The notes: generated by a model from the sequence alone, not told the origin. DNA of 64,000 nt from an uncultured Prevotellaceae bacterium (GCA_946411565.1 CAMKEM010000009.1:1-64000), one strand, 5' to 3'. Counted from the first letter of the stretch, positions 45,454-54,664 are shown. Numbers and translations: made by a program.

Positions 45454-46959
45454 ATGAAGAGTATAACAGACATATTCAAGATACGTAAGGACGAGCGATG
45501 GCTAGCAATGGTGTCAGTCGTGGTATTCTCGTTCCTTAATTTCTTGACAGTCAATATGTACTGGCGAAGGTTCAGCGTGCTTTCCGGCCACTATCACCGC
45601 CTGTTCGTGAGATGGTTCAGAATTTCGGGGTTCGACCCTCTGACATACGAGGTGATATCCTACTGGGACACGGCATACAACGTGTATCGTCATCCGCTAT
45701 TGGCATTCTTCATGTGGCCGTTCGCTCAGTTGAACCAGTTGTTGATGACATTGACGGGCAAGAACTTCGCCACGGTCATCACCGCTATTATCGTCATCTT
45801 TTGCTCTCTTTATTCCGCTATATTTCTGTTCAGGATTTTTAAGGACATAATTATGGTGAAGATGCGTGAGGCTTATCTGCTCACGGCTCTCACGTTCAGC
45901 ATGGCATTCATCATGCTCTCGGCAATGGTGCCCGACCATTTCATCATGTCGATGTTCGCCCTTACCCTGACTCTCTATCTATCGGGCAAGAAACTGAGAA
46001 ACGGTTCTGCGCTCAATATGTGGCAGACGATAGCGATGTTCATCCTCACGGCTGGTATCTCGCTCAACAACGGACTAAAAATATTCCTTGCTGCTCTTGT
46101 AACCCGTAGGAAGAGATTCTTCGAGTGGCGTTATCTGCTTCTTGCAGTCGTATTGCCATGTGCCATGATATGGTGCTTTGCACGGTGGGAATACCGCACA
46201 TACGTATGGCCGAAGGAGATGGCACGTAATGAGGTTAAGGCGAAGAAGAACCGTGAATATACGGAGAAGATTCGCCAACAGGTTCGTGATTTAATCGGTT
46301 CAAAGGACTCTGCCGCCGTTGAGGCATTGACGAAGAAGATAAAGCAGCAGAAGGCTGTGGAGAAATATCGTCGTGACCACAAAAAAATATGGAACAAGAA
46401 CACGGGTAAGCCGATAGCACAGGGTGAGTTCATGCGTTGGACTGACAAGACCACCTCGCGTTGGGATGTGGCTGTGGAATGCCTCTTTGGTGAGGGAATA
46501 CAGTTGCATAGGGGCTATCTTCTTGGCGATGTGCTTCGTAACCGTCCGTTGATAGTGAGATATGACACGAACTATATTTCGGGATATATCAACTATCTTG
46601 CAGAGGTGGTTATTATTCTGCTGTTTATTGCAGGACTAATCTGTGCGTTTGTTCGTAAACGCCATGAGCACTCCGGCTCCCTCTCTACGGGAGAGGGCGG
46701 GGGGAGAGGCCTCCTGTTAACTGCTTTGTCTTTCTTCCTAATGGATATGGCTCTCCACATGGGACTTGGTTTCGGCATCAATGAGATATATATCATGTCG
46801 GCTCACTATCTCTTTGTGTTGCCTATTGGTATGGCTTATCTGTTTAAGGCGATAGAAACGCGGAAAAGGCTGTCTGTGGCTATCTATACAGTTTGTGCCT
46901 TGACCACGGTGTGGTGCTTTGCGTGGAACATAATTAACATCATTGGATATTGTCTATGA
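45454..46959 (+). CDS. Polytopic membrane protein, paralog 1, with repeat-encoded insertion
   Basis: A 501 aa protein with about eight to ten membrane helices. It is a clear paralog of the next gene (shared FEISGFDPYTY-like, RHPLLAFFMWPFAQLNQ and LSAMVPDHF-like blocks). The family may be DUF6080 (from memory). The fold and context suggest a GT-C-like glycosyltransferase using a lipid-linked sugar, but no catalytic motif proves this. A basic region of about 245-330 is probably cytoplasmic or a large loop. At about 404-420 HSGSLSTGEGGGRGL interrupts the alignment with the paralog and comes from a palindromic repeat. Confidence 0.75.
   Translation: MKSITDIFKIRKDERWLAMVSVVVFSFLNFLTVNMYWRRFSVLSGHYHRLFVRWFRISGFDPLTYEVISYWDTAYNVYRHPLLAFFMWPFAQLNQLLMTLTGKNFATVITAIIVIFCSLYSAIFLFRIFKDIIMVKMREAYLLTALTFSMAFIMLSAMVPDHFIMSMFALTLTLYLSGKKLRNGSALNMWQTIAMFILTAGISLNNGLKIFLAALVTRRKRFFEWRYLLLAVVLPCAMIWCFARWEYRTYVWPKEMARNEVKAKKNREYTEKIRQQVRDLIGSKDSAAVEALTKKIKQQKAVEKYRRDHKKIWNKNTGKPIAQGEFMRWTDKTTSRWDVAVECLFGEGIQLHRGYLLGDVLRNRPLIVRYDTNYISGYINYLAEVVIILLFIAGLICAFVRKRHEHSGSLSTGEGGGRGLLLTALSFFLMDMALHMGLGFGINEIYIMSAHYLFVLPIGMAYLFKAIETRKRLSVAIYTVCALTTVWCFAWNIINIIGYCL
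46670..46711 (+). repeat. C/G-rich palindromic repeat in frame inside membrane paralog 1
   Basis: CTCCGGCTCCCTCTCTACGG, then GAGAGGGCGGGGGGAGAGGC. It encodes SGSLSTGEGGGRGL in the same phase as the copies at 43011 and 44826. The adjacent paralog lacks it at the matching place. Confidence 0.9.
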
Positions 46960-48311
46960 AGAAGTTTCTGAACAGACATAGGGAGACCTTGCTTGTGGCG
47001 CTGACAGGACTTGTCATCATCGTTGCGCTCAACATAATGATGCTTCAGTATCACTATGCGGCGTGGACGAATCCGAAGGTAGGCTTCTGGAGTGCTTTCT
47101 GGAACAGATTTGAGATTTCGGGCTTCGACCCATACACATATATCGTGGTATCAAAATGGCGCACGCTATATGTTCTTTCACGTCATCCGCTGCTTGCAGG
47201 GATGATGTGGCCGTTGTCACAGCTCAACGGTTGGCTGATGGAAGAGACTGGCATCAACTGCGCCATATTCATTGTGGGTGCATTGCTCGTGGTGTGCAGT
47301 CTTTGCTCGTGGATGCTGATGTATAGGATAATGCGAAGGTTGCTGAATATGTCGGCTAAGATTAGCCTACTGCTCACCTTCTATTTCTATTCCTTCTCCC
47401 ACGTTATGCTCACCATCTTCGTGGAAGACCACATGGCATTCACACTTCCGCTACTCCTTCTCTCCATATACCTTGCAGGAAAAGCCATCAGGAAGGGTAG
47501 GACTATGCCTCTGTGGCAGTCGTTGCCGTTGCTCTTCATCTCAACAGGCATAACCACGACCAACTGCGTAAAGATAGGATTGGCAGACCTCTTTACACAA
47601 TGGGGGAGGAAGCCATTCTCAAGGATAGTGCTTCATTTCCTTATCTATCTCATTCCTCTCGGAGTGATTGGCTACTTCTATACCTATCAGCAGGAGAATA
47701 CTCAAAAAGAAGAGAAACGTAACATAGAGCGGACTGTGAACAGGCGTATGCAGCGTGATTCCGTCTTTGCCGTGCAATGGAAGAAGGAACAGGCTGACAA
47801 TAAGATACGCAAGGAGAAGCAACTCGTTCACCTTGATTTCGTCACCAACACCGACTATAAGATAGACCGTATGCCATCGCTTGTGGAGAATGTATTTGGT
47901 GAGGGATTCATCCTTCATTATCGCTATCCGCTTCGTGATGCGAATAAGGAGAATCATCGTCCGGTACTCGTGAGATACAAGTATTGGTGGAACTATGCCT
48001 TTGAGGCGTTGATAGTTGCGCTCTTTGTGGCTGGTGTGTGGTGTGGCAGAAAAGAACGCCTCATGTGGATGGTGATGTCAATGTTCCTATTTGACATGCT
48101 TCTGCACGTAGGTCTCAACTTCGCCTCTGCTGATGTATATATAATGACAGCCCATTGGGCATTCGTCATTCCGATAGCCGTGGCATATCTCATTAAGAGA
48201 ACCGCCTCCGTGCCAAAGGTCAATATGGCGGTGGTATGTGCCATACTATTCCTCACCCTCTATATGTGGGGGCATAATCTTCAAATCATCATTCAGCATA
48301 TCATCGGATGA
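46956..48311 (+). CDS. Polytopic membrane protein, paralog 2 (uninterrupted)
   Basis: A protein of about 451 aa and paralog of the previous gene. It has the same blocks (FWNRFEISGFDPYTYIVVSK, RHPLLAGMMWPLSQLNG, MTAHWAFVIPIAVAYLIK). At the insertion site of paralog 1 it runs directly from CGRKER to LMWMVMSMFLFDM. The start is the ATG at 46956, which overlaps the stop of paralog 1 (ATGA); the ORF-track start is a TTG two codons earlier. Possibly a lipid-linked-sugar glycosyltransferase or polymerase. Its stop overlaps the next gene (ATGA). Confidence 0.75.
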   Translation: MKKFLNRHRETLLVALTGLVIIVALNIMMLQYHYAAWTNPKVGFWSAFWNRFEISGFDPYTYIVVSKWRTLYVLSRHPLLAGMMWPLSQLNGWLMEETGINCAIFIVGALLVVCSLCSWMLMYRIMRRLLNMSAKISLLLTFYFYSFSHVMLTIFVEDHMAFTLPLLLLSIYLAGKAIRKGRTMPLWQSLPLLFISTGITTTNCVKIGLADLFTQWGRKPFSRIVLHFLIYLIPLGVIGYFYTYQQENTQKEEKRNIERTVNRRMQRDSVFAVQWKKEQADNKIRKEKQLVHLDFVTNTDYKIDRMPSLVENVFGEGFILHYRYPLRDANKENHRPVLVRYKYWWNYAFEALIVALFVAGVWCGRKERLMWMVMSMFLFDMLLHVGLNFASADVYIMTAHWAFVIPIAVAYLIKRTASVPKVNMAVVCAILFLTLYMWGHNLQIIIQHIIG

Positions 48312-49420
48312 AGGTACTGATATTAAGCACATTCCAGTCATCGGGCGGTGCAGCAATAGCCGCTACCCGACTGATGCACGCTCTTCAGCAGAATGGCGTG
48401 GAGGTCTCTATGCTTTGCAGGAAGAACATATCATTCGGTCCTGCGGGACTTAGGAAGCAGTCGTGGACAAGCATCTTCGAGCGTGCCTTTATCTGGATGT
48501 GTAACGGATTCTCCACTCGCAACCTATGGGCGACTGATATTGCCCTTCTTGGGCAGGATATCACCCATACACGCGAATATAAGGAGGCTGATGTCATTCA
48601 CCTTCATTGGGTAAATCAGGGGTTCATATCCCTTGCCTCTATCAAGAAGATGCTTGATGACGGTAAGAAAGTGGTGTGGACTATGCACGATGCGTGGAAC
48701 GCTATGGGGGCTTACCATCTCAAGATACAGCAGAAGGATGACTATCTTGAACGCAGTACCAGAAAGCGGAAACAGGCACTCTATGCAGGTGGCAGGATTC
48801 AGTTCGTTACTTGTAGTCAGTGGCTGAGAAATGAGGCTTTGACGAGTCCGCTGATGGCAAAGCAGAGGGTGGTTGCAATTCCTAATCCTCTCGATACGAG
48901 CATCTTTAAGCCTGAGCCACATCCTAATCATCGTCGGGTGCTCTTTGTGGCACAGTTCGTCAATAATCCTATGAAGGGGATGCAATATCTTGACGAGGCC
49001 GCAAGGATAATCAATGACAACTCGACCGGGCTCGGTCGAGTGGAGATAGTAGCCCTTGGCAGGGATATTCCGTATATCTCCGACACTCGTGAGATGGCAA
49101 AACTCTATGCCTCCGTGGATGCCTTTGTGCTCCCTTCCCTTTCAGAGAACCTTCCAAATACTATCATGGAAGCAATGGCTTGTGGTACGCCATGTGTGGG
49201 CTTCCGTGTAGGAGGCATCCCTGAGATGATAGACCATCTTGAGAACGGCTATCTTGCCAACTATAAGGATTCTGAGGACTTGGCTAAAGGCATACTATAT
49301 GTGCTTGATGAGAAGAATCATCAGCGTCTTGCCGATAATGCCAGAAAGAAGATAATACAGTGCTACGGAGAGGAAGCCGTTGCCTCACGCTATATCGAAA
49401 TCTATGGAAATGAGCAATAG
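48308..49420 (+). CDS. Glycosyltransferase family 4 protein
   Basis: A 370 aa GT-B enzyme. It starts LILSTFQSSGGAAIAATRLM, with the Gly-rich acceptor-side loop. The C-terminal half has VDAFVLPSLSENLPNTIMEA and ACGTPCVGFRVGGIPEMI, the E-x7-E donor site of family 4. It transfers a nucleotide-activated sugar with retention; the sugar is unknown. It is part of the glycan cluster and overlaps genes on both sides. Confidence 0.92.
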   Translation: MKVLILSTFQSSGGAAIAATRLMHALQQNGVEVSMLCRKNISFGPAGLRKQSWTSIFERAFIWMCNGFSTRNLWATDIALLGQDITHTREYKEADVIHLHWVNQGFISLASIKKMLDDGKKVVWTMHDAWNAMGAYHLKIQQKDDYLERSTRKRKQALYAGGRIQFVTCSQWLRNEALTSPLMAKQRVVAIPNPLDTSIFKPEPHPNHRRVLFVAQFVNNPMKGMQYLDEAARIINDNSTGLGRVEIVALGRDIPYISDTREMAKLYASVDAFVLPSLSENLPNTIMEAMACGTPCVGFRVGGIPEMIDHLENGYLANYKDSEDLAKGILYVLDEKNHQRLADNARKKIIQCYGEEAVASRYIEIYGNEQ

Positions 49421-50216
49421 GAAATACTCAATCATCGTTGTCACGCTGAATAATGCCGACGGACTGAAGAGGACTCTCCAGAGTGTGAGTGCCCTCAGTT
49501 ATCCGTGCCATGAGGTGATAGTTATTGACGGTGCAAGTACAGACGCTACGAAGACTGTTGTGGAGGGCTTTGGTGAACTCGTCACAATCTTTGTCTCTGA
49601 GAAGGATAATGGCATCTATAACGCGATGAACAAGGGCATTGCTTATGCCACAGGAGACTATACCGTGTTTATGAACGCTGGTGACTGCTTTGCCACTCCC
49701 GATGTCCTTGCTATGGTTAGCCAGTGTGATGCAGATATCATTCTCGGTGGTGCGAGATACGGGGATTCAGACCGTCCTGTTCCTGAGAAGATGACATTGT
49801 ATGATGTCCTTTCGCTCGGCATAAATCATCAATCCACCTATTATCGCACGGACTTGCTTCGTAAGTACGGCTTTGATGAGAGTTACCGACTGATAGCCGA
49901 CCTGAAGTCGGTTGTTGAGCCTATGGCACGAGATAAGGCTACTATTGCCACTATCCCTTCTATGCTTTCCGTTTGCGAGGGTGGTGGTATAAGCAAGCAG
50001 AAATGGCGGGATACCCTTGTAGAGAGCCGTCGCATAGTGTCAGAAGTGATAGAGCCATATTATAGTGAGGACTATCTACGTTTCTCTCGCATAAACAATA
50101 GCATGCTTGATGATTTCATAGTCCTCTCGCACTTTCAAAGCATCTTCCCATTACTTCGCCTTATGGCAAAGGTTATGCGCTTTCTAAACTCTAAATTCAA
50201 GCATATCCCACTATGA
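49410..50216 (+). CDS. Glycosyltransferase family 2 protein (WcaA/WcaE-like)
   Basis: A GT-A enzyme of about 268 aa (YSIIVVTLNNADGLKRTLQS, VIDGASTDATKTVV, ISEKDNGIYNAMNKGI-like, FMNAGDCF). The NAGD motif replaces the DxD motif, as in the colanic-acid WcaE-like group. I start at the ATG at 49410 (MSNRKYS); 49404 is also possible, and the ORF-track start is a TTG further upstream. It overlaps the GT4 gene by 11 nt. Confidence 0.9.
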   Translation: MSNRKYSIIVVTLNNADGLKRTLQSVSALSYPCHEVIVIDGASTDATKTVVEGFGELVTIFVSEKDNGIYNAMNKGIAYATGDYTVFMNAGDCFATPDVLAMVSQCDADIILGGARYGDSDRPVPEKMTLYDVLSLGINHQSTYYRTDLLRKYGFDESYRLIADLKSVVEPMARDKATIATIPSMLSVCEGGGISKQKWRDTLVESRRIVSEVIEPYYSEDYLRFSRINNSMLDDFIVLSHFQSIFPLLRLMAKVMRFLNSKFKHIPL

Positions 50217-51154
50217 CCATAACGATTCTTGTCCCCGTCTATTGCGTGGAGAAATACATAGTTGAGTGTGCAGAATCACTCTTTTTGCAGACATATTCTG
50301 ATATAGAGTATGTATTTTGTGATGACTGTACTCCTGATAGAAGTATAGAGGTCTTGCATGAGGTTATGGAGCGATATCCTGATCGTAAGTCACATGTGCA
50401 CATCATCCACAATGATTCCAACAAGGGAATTGGTTATACCAGATCACTTCTCGTTTCACAAGTATTGACAGAGGCGTTCTTCTTTGTGGATAGTGACGAT
50501 GTGTTGCCTCACAATGCTGTGGCTATTCTTGTCAATAAAATGAAAGAAACTGATTCTGATATCGTGGATGGAGCTTATGCTGTCTATGTTGATGAGAAGG
50601 CTGGAAAGGTTATAAAGCCATCACACGATGAGCCGTCAAAGTATCTTGATAAGATTCTTTGTCAGAATATCATCTTGCCTCGTGTTTGGGGAAGACTTTA
50701 TAAAGTCTCTGTGTTACAGCAGGTTAAGGAACTCTTCTTCGAAGGAATTGACTTTGCGGAGGATATTTGTGCCACAAGCAGATTGGCTTGTGTAACATCG
50801 CGTTCTTGGACGGATGATGTCGTCTATTACTATCGTACGGATAACATCAATTCCTATACGCGAAACATAACGAAGAAAAACGTCCTGTCATATTTCCGTG
50901 CTATGTCTGTGGTGTTATCTTTCTATCATCAGCGCAAGGGGCATCTTCCAATGTCTCTTGAAATTGGAGTGCTCAATGCCTATCGTCAGTGTGGCAGGTC
51001 TAATATTCCTGTAAGCAAGGCTGATGAAATAATAGGTTATGTTCCAGAACATTTTACGGCTCAATTACTTTGTTGGTTATTCCACAGTAAATCAAAAGTG
51101 GTACGGAAGATAGCAGATTTGATGTATAGAGTTGTGCGAACTTGTAATTCATAA
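50213..51154 (+). CDS. Glycosyltransferase family 2 protein
   Basis: A 313 aa GT-A enzyme with ITILVPVYCVEKYIVECAES, EYVFCDDCTPDRSIEVL and the donor/metal motif FFVDSDDVLP. The C-terminal half is helical. It overlaps the previous gene by 4 nt (ATGA). The acceptor is unknown; it is presumably part of the same repeat-unit assembly. Confidence 0.92.
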   Translation: MTITILVPVYCVEKYIVECAESLFLQTYSDIEYVFCDDCTPDRSIEVLHEVMERYPDRKSHVHIIHNDSNKGIGYTRSLLVSQVLTEAFFFVDSDDVLPHNAVAILVNKMKETDSDIVDGAYAVYVDEKAGKVIKPSHDEPSKYLDKILCQNIILPRVWGRLYKVSVLQQVKELFFEGIDFAEDICATSRLACVTSRSWTDDVVYYYRTDNINSYTRNITKKNVLSYFRAMSVVLSFYHQRKGHLPMSLEIGVLNAYRQCGRSNIPVSKADEIIGYVPEHFTAQLLCWLFHSKSKVVRKIADLMYRVVRTCNS

Positions 51155-51177
51155 TTATTAATTCGTGATTAATACAA

Positions 51178-52608
51178 GTGTCTGAATCATTAAAACAAAA
51201 AACGGCAAAAGGTCTTTTCTGGGGAGCTTTGAATAGCGGAACTACCCAGATACTCAATCTTGTAATAGGTATCGTTCTTGCACGTCATCTGACTAAGGGC
51301 GATTATGGTGTCGTGACCGTACTCACCATCTTCACGGCTATTGCTGCTGACCTCCAAAGTGCAGGATTTACGCAAGGACTCATCAATATCAAGCGTCCTA
51401 CGGCACGCAATTACAACTCTGTTTTTTCGTTTAATGTCTGTATGTCGATGCTGATGTATGTGATACTATTTTTCTGTGCGCCACTAATTGCTCAGTTCTA
51501 TCATCAGCCCTGCCTCACGTATGTTTCTCGTGTGGTATTTCTTACTTTCTTCATTTCTTCGCTTGGTATTGCTCATGGAGGATATATGGCTAAGAATATG
51601 ATGAATAAGGAACTTGCTATCATTGGTGCTCTCGCCCTTATCATTTCGGGTGCTGTTGGTATCACGCTTGTATTACTTGGTTTTGCCTATTGGTCACTTG
51701 TCTGGCAACAGGTCACTTATATGGTGGTGGTTAATATTGGACGCTATTACTATGTTCGCGATTGGCGACCACGCCTTTCGCTCGATTTTGGACCTGTGCG
51801 TGAATTAGCTCCATTTGCGCTAAAGATTCTTGTCACGAAGATAATCAATACTATTTCTACCAATATTCTTACCGTTATCTTTGGCCGTAAGTTTGCTATT
51901 CATGAGGTTGGAAGCTATGGTCAGGCATTCAAGTGGAATACTATGGCGTATTCGCTTGTGGCAAATACCGTTGGGCAGATAGCTCAACCTGTTCTTGTGG
52001 AGTCGGAAAAAAATATGGCTTTTCGTAAGATGCTCCGTTTCACGTGCTTTTTCTCTATGCCACTTATGTTCGGCTTCGCCTTAGTAAGTGAGGAGTTCAT
52101 ACTCATTACCATCAAGGATGAATGGATAGAGTGTGTTCCGCTATTGCAGGTTCTCTGTATTTCTGGTGCTTTTATGCCTATACACACAATGTATCAGAAC
52201 CTTGCAATCAGTCGTGGTAGAAGTGATATTTTCATGTGGCTAAATATTGGTCAGATAGCATTACAGATAGCCATAGTCTTTGCTTTTTCATGTTATGGAA
52301 TGTTCGTTATGGTTGCCGCTTATTCTGCTATGATGATTCTGTGGCTATTCCCGTGGCATCTTTATGCAGGAAGGCTTATAGAATATAGTTGGTGGCAAGC
52401 CTTTAAGGATGTAGCGCCATTTACTCTAACGGCGGCTGTTACTATGGTAATAACCTATTACGTTACGAAAACGATAACTAACATTTATCTTCTTCTCATC
52501 GTAAGATGCGTCCTTGCTGCTGCAATCTACTATTTTGTGATGAAACTCTGTAAGGTTCAGATTCTTGCAGAGTGCGAACAATTCTTCTTGAATAAGCTAA
52601 GGAAATAG
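51178..52608 (+). CDS. Wzx-type polysaccharide flippase
   Basis: A 476 aa polytopic protein of the MOP superfamily. It starts LKQKTAKGLFWGALNSGTTQ and contains IVLARHLTKGDYGVV and GRKFAIHEVGSYGQAFKWNT, as in WzxC/RfbX-like lipid-linked-oligosaccharide flippases. The start codon is GTG at 51178. It is the last gene of the plus-strand cluster and would move the finished lipid-linked glycan across the inner membrane. Confidence 0.93.
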   Translation: MSESLKQKTAKGLFWGALNSGTTQILNLVIGIVLARHLTKGDYGVVTVLTIFTAIAADLQSAGFTQGLINIKRPTARNYNSVFSFNVCMSMLMYVILFFCAPLIAQFYHQPCLTYVSRVVFLTFFISSLGIAHGGYMAKNMMNKELAIIGALALIISGAVGITLVLLGFAYWSLVWQQVTYMVVVNIGRYYYVRDWRPRLSLDFGPVRELAPFALKILVTKIINTISTNILTVIFGRKFAIHEVGSYGQAFKWNTMAYSLVANTVGQIAQPVLVESEKNMAFRKMLRFTCFFSMPLMFGFALVSEEFILITIKDEWIECVPLLQVLCISGAFMPIHTMYQNLAISRGRSDIFMWLNIGQIALQIAIVFAFSCYGMFVMVAAYSAMMILWLFPWHLYAGRLIEYSWWQAFKDVAPFTLTAAVTMVITYYVTKTITNIYLLLIVRCVLAAAIYYFVMKLCKVQILAECEQFFLNKLRK

Positions 52609-52632
52609 TATTTCTCTTCGCTTCTCTATCGT

Positions 52633-52745
52633 TCATCCTCCGTCGTTCTTCCTAACCAAACTCGGTGAAGGTCCGTTCTAAGTCCGCTTCTGGAACGGAC
52701 CTTCACCGAGTTTGGTTCCTTTTCATATTGGAGCTATAACGAAAT
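52633..52745. repeat. Palindromic 11-bp-phased repeat, copy B
   Basis: Perfect 25-bp inverted arms (52654-52678 and 52693-52717, starting AACCAAACTCGGTGAAGG) enclose a 14-nt loop with a TCCGCT half-unit. TCCGTT/TCCGCT lie 11 bp apart. The right edge is GCTATAACGAA. It lies between the convergent flippase and licD genes and could end transcription from both sides. Confidence 0.85.
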
Positions 52746-53626
52746 CACATAGGCTTCACCCTCTTGTATAAATCTACGAATGCGTGGCTATGGTGGCTTA
52801 CGCGTTTTTCTACAGGAGGAAGCTGCATATAGTCGCCGTACATTTGGGTAAGATAGTCGTGATAGTTGCCTGGGATATAAACCTCGGTATCTTCAAATGG
52901 TTTCTTTGTGAGAGGGAGAATCCATTCTTTAGGATGAATCTCTTTCTCTGCCCATGCGCCTCCATAGTTAGCTATGTTTACCGACGTGTTGAAGTCGTGG
53001 GATGTGGCTATTGCGTGGAGTTTTTTTATAAGCAGTTTACGGATAGTTTCTCTTCCAAAGATAAAAGCCGCTGTCTGGAATGCCATACGTCCCCATTCCT
53101 TGGGCTTGAATAACAAACTGATGTATTCTCCAAAGGTAAGATGCCCAATTGTTGCGTCTATTTTGTTAGAAATTCGCTTGAAGGTTTTCATCATGCGAGT
53201 TGCCTCTGCTTTGTCTGATGATGTGCCGTCAATAGGAAAAATGTCGATGTAGATGCCGTAGAGGCATGGAACGTTTTCAATTTCTATTAGCGAGGTGTCT
53301 TTGTCGCAGAACTTCGAAAAGAAGAAAGGGTAGCCTTTCATTTCTGGTGTGGCAAGCTCGTAGTGCCCGAGATATATAGTCTTGCAGAGCTTTAGGAAAC
53401 GCTCATAGTCGGGACGGGGCATAGCAATATCAATATCGTCATCCCAAGGAATCATACCTCCGTGGCGTACAGCACCTATAACTGTACCTCCTACACAGAA
53501 ATATGTCAGCTGATGTGCCTCGCATATTTCCACGAACTTATGAAGGCATCCCATTAGGATGTCGTTCCATCTTTTCTTATCTTCTTCTGAAAATTGGTAT
53601 TCCAACTTAAAATTAACAGTTAACAA
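52745..53626 (-). CDS. LicD-family phosphotransferase
   Basis: A 293 aa protein of the LicD nucleotidyltransferase-fold family (CVGGTVIGAVRHGGMIPWDD, DIDIAMPRPDYERFL). LicD members add phosphocholine, phosphorylated polyols or phospho-sugars to cell-surface glycans. It is downstream of kdsD on the same strand (49-nt gap), at the edge of the glycan cluster. The substrate is unknown. The N-terminus MLTVNFKLEYQFSEEDKKRW is a plausible start. Confidence 0.88.
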   Translation of the reverse strand: MLTVNFKLEYQFSEEDKKRWNDILMGCLHKFVEICEAHQLTYFCVGGTVIGAVRHGGMIPWDDDIDIAMPRPDYERFLKLCKTIYLGHYELATPEMKGYPFFFSKFCDKDTSLIEIENVPCLYGIYIDIFPIDGTSSDKAEATRMMKTFKRISNKIDATIGHLTFGEYISLLFKPKEWGRMAFQTAAFIFGRETIRKLLIKKLHAIATSHDFNTSVNIANYGGAWAEKEIHPKEWILPLTKKPFEDTEVYIPGNYHDYLTQMYGDYMQLPPVEKRVSHHSHAFVDLYKRVKPM

Positions 53627-53675
53627 TTAACATGGAGTGTACAAACTAAATTAGGTAATTCGTAACTCGTAATTT

Positions 53676-54626
53676 TTATAGCATACATCCATAGTGGTCA
53701 ACAATGCCGAGCAGATGCTTCTGCTTGTCGGCTACAAGCACGCTATGAACCTTGTATTTCTGCATTACTGCCTGAATAGCGGTAATCTTTGTCGTAGGTA
53801 AAACAATCTTTGGTGTAGTGGTCATGATGTCGCTCACCTTATGATTGAAGAACTGCTCTTGCCAACGCTCGGTAGCACGTCTTAGGTCACCATCGGTTAT
53901 AAGTCCGATGATACGTCCTTCCTCATCCAATGATACTCCCATTCCGAGCTTTCCTCTACTAACCTCAATAATTGCCTCACCAAGTCGCATATCGGCAGGA
54001 ATGACAGGAAGGTTTTCCTTGAACATAACGTCCTCAGCAGTAGTAAGTAATCGCTTGCCAAGAGAACCGCCAGGGTGGAAAAGCGCAAAGTCGTTTGGCT
54101 TGAAATTGCGCATGTGAACAAGAGCACAAGCTAAGGCATCACCCATTACCATCGTGGTGGTTGTGGAAGATGTTGGGGCAAGGTTCAGGGGGTCTGCCTC
54201 GTGGTCAACAGCAATGTTGAGGTGGCAGATAGAGTATTGTGCAAGAAGTGAATCTGGATTTCCCGTAACACCGATTATTGGTACCTTACGCTCTATCAAA
54301 AGCGGTATGAAGCGAAGAAGCTCATCTGTAAGACCAGAATATGAAATTGCCATCACCACATCGTTCCCGTCAATCATTCCGAGGTCACCGTGATAGGCGT
54401 CAAGAGGATTGAGGAAGAACGAAGGAGTGCCAAGAGAGGCAAGTGTGGAGGCAATCTTTTCTCCCACGTGACCGCTCTTGCCAACGCCTGTGACGATTAG
54501 CTTTCCCTTACAATTATAAATCATCTCCACCGCCTTCTGAAAGTTATCATCAAGCAGCGGAATGAGGTTCAGTATGGCTTGAGCCTCGTCCTTGAAGCAT
54601 TTTATGGCAAATTCCTTTATATCCAT
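53676..54626 (-). CDS. kdsD: Arabinose-5-phosphate isomerase (KpsF/GutQ/KdsD)
   Basis: This enzyme converts ribulose-5-phosphate to arabinose-5-phosphate, the precursor of Kdo in lipopolysaccharide. The 316 aa protein has a SIS domain (IVTGVGKSGHVGEKIASTLA, DAYHGDLGMIDG, AISYSGLTDELL) and two CBS domains (about 205-316). The ATG at 54626 (MDIKEFAIKCF) is chosen because a strong promoter lies between it and the longer ORF-track start at 54695. Confidence 0.94.
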   Translation of the reverse strand: MDIKEFAIKCFKDEAQAILNLIPLLDDNFQKAVEMIYNCKGKLIVTGVGKSGHVGEKIASTLASLGTPSFFLNPLDAYHGDLGMIDGNDVVMAISYSGLTDELLRFIPLLIERKVPIIGVTGNPDSLLAQYSICHLNIAVDHEADPLNLAPTSSTTTTMVMGDALACALVHMRNFKPNDFALFHPGGSLGKRLLTTAEDVMFKENLPVIPADMRLGEAIIEVSRGKLGMGVSLDEEGRIIGLITDGDLRRATERWQEQFFNHKVSDIMTTTPKIVLPTTKITAIQAVMQKYKVHSVLVADKQKHLLGIVDHYGCML

Positions 54627-54664
54627 TACAGATGATGTGAACCTGTTATTGTTTTTATCATTTG

